From a virus, in IMG/VR virus record IMGVR_UViG_3300029998_000037, positions 1 to 56,209 of that record: a stretch of DNA of 56,209 bases. One strand, 5' to 3'. Of this stretch, positions 54,436 to 56,209 are shown piece after piece. A program made the translations under genes and the position numbers. The first letter of the stretch is position 1, and every line of letters starts with the position of its first letter. The notes beneath the pieces were generated by a model, which worked only from the letters and a program-made list of their open reading frames with translations, ran no database searches and was not told the DNA's origin.

Positions 54436-55567
54436 GGATACTATTGATGCTAATGATATTAATCTTTTAATAGAATGGTTAAAAACAAATCCAATTCTTA
54501 CCAAGAATAAACTTACTATAGAATTTGAAGAAAAATTTTCTAAATATCAAAATAGAAAATATTCAGTATATGTTAATTCTGGTTCATCAGCAAATCTTGC
54601 TATGATTTATAGTTTATTAATTTCTGGTAAATTGAAAAATAATAATATTATAGTACCAGCAGTATCATGGACAACAACAGTAACTCCAATTATTCAATTT
54701 GGACTAACGCCTATTCTTTGTGAATGTGATAAAGAAACACTTGGTTTAGATATTAATGATTTAAAAAGATTAATCAAAGAATACAATCCTTCTGTTGTAA
54801 TATTGGTTCATGTGCTAGGATTTCCAAATAAAATGAACGAAATAATAGAATTATGTGATCAAAATAATATTATTTTGTTAGAAGATTCTTGTGAAAGTAT
54901 TGGTTCAACTTATAATGGAATAAAAACTGGATCATTTGGTTTAATGAGTTCATTTTCATTCTATTTTGGCCATCATTTATCAACAATAGAAGGCGGAATG
55001 ATCACAACAGATGACTATGAATTATATAACATTTTAAAATCTATTAGGGCTCACGGATGGAATAGGGATTTAGATGATTCGTTTAAATCAAAATTAAAAA
55101 AAGGATTTGAAATAGATGAATTTAAAGATTTATATACATTCTATTATCCTGGATTTAATCTAAGATCAACTGATTTGCAGGCATTCATAGGTATAAATCA
55201 AATAGATAAAGTTGATAAAATTGTAAATATAAGACAATATAATTATTACTATTATAATGCATTAATTAAAAATGATTACTGGAAGATAACTGATCTTCCA
55301 AATACATACATTTCAAATTTTGCTTATCCTATAATTCATCCAAATAGAAAAAAAATTGCAGAAGAATTAAATAAAGGTGGAGTTGATTGTAGACCATTAA
55401 TCTGTGGATCTATTGGAAATCAACCTTATTGGATAAAAATATATGGAAAGCAATCTTTTAACTTTGCAGATATAGTAGATAAATATGGTCTATATGTACC
55501 AAATAATCCAGATATAGGTCTAAAAGAAGTAGAGTATATTTGTGATATAATAAATAAAAATATGTAA
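54413..55567 (+). CDS. ColD-like PLP-dependent sugar 3-dehydratase (DegT/AHBA family)
   Basis: A 384-residue protein of the DegT/DnrJ/EryC1 fold. N-S-G-S-S-A-N-L binds PLP phosphate; L-E-D-S-C-E-S-I-G holds the PLP Asp. At the place of the usual lysine stands histidine: F-Y-F-G-H-H-L-S-T-I-E-G-G, with His188. His here is the hallmark of GDP-4-keto-6-deoxymannose 3-dehydratase (ColD), which is nearly the same length. It therefore likely removes the 3-hydroxyl on the way to colitose, rather than aminating. The gene ahead and the synthase behind support GDP-sugar chemistry. Confidence 0.82.
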   Translation: MNRITLVKDTIDANDINLLIEWLKTNPILTKNKLTIEFEEKFSKYQNRKYSVYVNSGSSANLAMIYSLLISGKLKNNNIIVPAVSWTTTVTPIIQFGLTPILCECDKETLGLDINDLKRLIKEYNPSVVILVHVLGFPNKMNEIIELCDQNNIILLEDSCESIGSTYNGIKTGSFGLMSSFSFYFGHHLSTIEGGMITTDDYELYNILKSIRAHGWNRDLDDSFKSKLKKGFEIDEFKDLYTFYYPGFNLRSTDLQAFIGINQIDKVDKIVNIRQYNYYYYNALIKNDYWKITDLPNTYISNFAYPIIHPNRKKIAEELNKGGVDCRPLICGSIGNQPYWIKIYGKQSFNFADIVDKYGLYVPNNPDIGLKEVEYICDIINKNM

Positions 55568-55568
55568 C

Positions 55569-55913
55569 ATGATAGGAGAACGAATAGAAGATATTATTAA
55601 AGAAACAATTAATAATACATTAAATAAATCAATAAAAGTAGATATGCCGTCAGATATTATTGAGACTGATAATATTGGTGAAGTTATAGAAAAATTATCT
55701 ATATTACATTGTAGAATGTGGTATTTAGAAGATGCAATTGGATCATCAACATCAGATATAGAAATTGCAGACTTAAAAAGAAAAATTGACATTTGTTTTA
55801 AACAAAAAAGGCCAAAATATGTAGAGGCTATTAATAGAATGATGGAAAAATCAATTATAGAAGGAAAATCACTAATTGAAGACTCTGTAAAACTTTATAA
55901 AGGACACAAATAA
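55569..55913 (+). CDS. DUF4254-like small helical protein
   Basis: A 114-residue helical protein with I-E-K-L-S-I-L-H-C-R-M-W-Y-L-E-D and L-K-R-K-I-D-I-C-F-K-Q-K-R. The S-I-L-x-x-x-x-W/Y-x-x-E-D pattern resembles DUF4254 proteins of Bacteroidota envelope glycan clusters. It sits between two sugar-nucleotide genes. The match is from memory and modest. Confidence 0.55.
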   Translation: MIGERIEDIIKETINNTLNKSIKVDMPSDIIETDNIGEVIEKLSILHCRMWYLEDAIGSSTSDIEIADLKRKIDICFKQKRPKYVEAINRMMEKSIIEGKSLIEDSVKLYKGHK

Positions 55914-55925
55914 AAGAAATTAAAT

Positions 55926-56209
55926 ATGGAATTAAATAGTAAAATTTTTGTAGCTGGTCATAATGGAATGGTCGGTAGTGCAATATTAAGAGAATTATTA
56001 AATCAGGGATACACAAATATAATTACTGTAAGTCATAAAGAGGTTGATCTCACAAATCAAAAAAAAACTTATAATTTTTTTAAAAATGAAAAACCAGAGT
56101 ATGTATTTTTAGCTGCTGCTAAAGTTGGAGGAATTATGGCAAATAATCTTTATCCAGCCGAATTTATTTATCAAAATTTAATGGTTGAAGCAAATGTAAT
56201 AAACGCTTG
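55926..56209 (+). CDS. GDP-L-fucose synthase-like (or GDP-colitose synthase), cut by window end
   Basis: The frame from ATG 55926 is open to the end (94 codons). [14 protein letters not shown] is the G-x-x-G-x-x-G NADP-binding motif typical of GDP-fucose synthase; [12 protein letters not shown] and P-A-E-F-I-Y-Q-N-L also match the family. The enzyme epimerises and reduces GDP-4-keto-6-deoxymannose. Next to a ColD-like enzyme it could instead be ColC, which is homologous. The catalytic Y-x3-K lies outside the window. Confidence 0.85.
   Translation, partial: MELNSKIFVAGHNGMVGSAILRELLNQGYTNIITVSHKEVDLTNQKKTYNFFKNEKPEYVFLAAAKVGGIMANNLYPAEFIYQNLMVEANVINA

Noticed and set aside
54413-55567. Ordinary sugar aminotransferase
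   Set aside because: Histidine replaces the PLP lysine, so amination in the usual way is not expected.

Overview
The window looks like part of the genome of a large, lytic, tailed phage that infects a member of the Bacteroidota; this is inference from content and no database was searched. DNA is very A+T rich. Genes are short, tightly packed and often overlap by ATGA or TAATG. Shine-Dalgarno sites are mostly absent. Promoters carry the Bacteroidota -7 box TAnnTTTG, usually TATCTTTG. Phage-type genes include an RCC1-repeat fibre-like protein, a cell-wall glucosaminidase, RNA ligase, a phage nucleotidyltransferase, nucleotidase and Nudix enzymes, a DNA methyltransferase, several homing-type endonucleases and many small unknown proteins.

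Layout. 1-2.1 kb (minus): end of a tail or fibre module. 2.15-2.5 kb: a promoter, a tRNA whose middle is interrupted by about 115 extra bases, and a second structured RNA. 2.5-12.5 kb (plus): metallophosphoesterase, GIY-YIG nucleases, small proteins, RNA repair genes, a membrane-anchored cytochrome c and a frameshifted NADAR gene. 12.5-14.3 kb (minus): HD hydrolase and unknowns. 14.4-16.5 kb (plus): deoxyribonucleotidase group. 16.5-19.5, 24.5-27.9 and 39.9-41.9 kb (minus): three clusters of proteins that begin with the same short peptide, roughly M-K-x-I-K-x-[FY]-E. 19.5-24.5 kb: coiled-coil membrane protein, cold-shock protein, a small GC-rich RNA, Nudix and zinc proteins, von Willebrand A protein. 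28-39.9 kb: an 803-residue vault/SPFH-like protein, a receiver-like protein, the lysin, phosphoheptose isomerase, a MutH-like nuclease, CYTH, a family 2 glycosyltransferase and an LpxH-like phosphatase. 42.6-45.7 kb: small proteins and a family 4 glycosyltransferase. 45.9-49.1 kb: a full-length TonB-dependent outer-membrane receptor between terminators. 49.2-56.2 kb: endonuclease with a ribbon-helix-helix protein, a methyltransferase split at an A12 tract, then a sugar operon with family 9 glycosyltransferase, epimerase-like protein, a ColD-type dehydratase and the start of a GDP-fucose (or colitose) synthase.

How it may work together. The minus-strand clusters resemble a set of proteins sorted into the phage head by a shared N-terminal signal, by analogy with the T4 capsid-targeting sequence; passengers include an ankyrin protein and a SAM methyltransferase. 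Many plus-strand small proteins instead share a C-terminal basic tail, R-x-x-K-[LI]-x-x-[IL]. The sugar, LpxH-like and TonB-receptor genes suggest remodelling of the host envelope or glycosylation of virions. RNA ligase, nucleotidyltransferase and the receiver-like protein suggest RNA repair, and NADAR suggests handling of ADP-ribosylation.

Caution. At least four genes are broken by single-base shifts, three of them at A runs, and two have an in-frame TAA followed by plausible coding sequence. Sequencing errors, slippage and real recoding cannot be told apart from the sequence alone.
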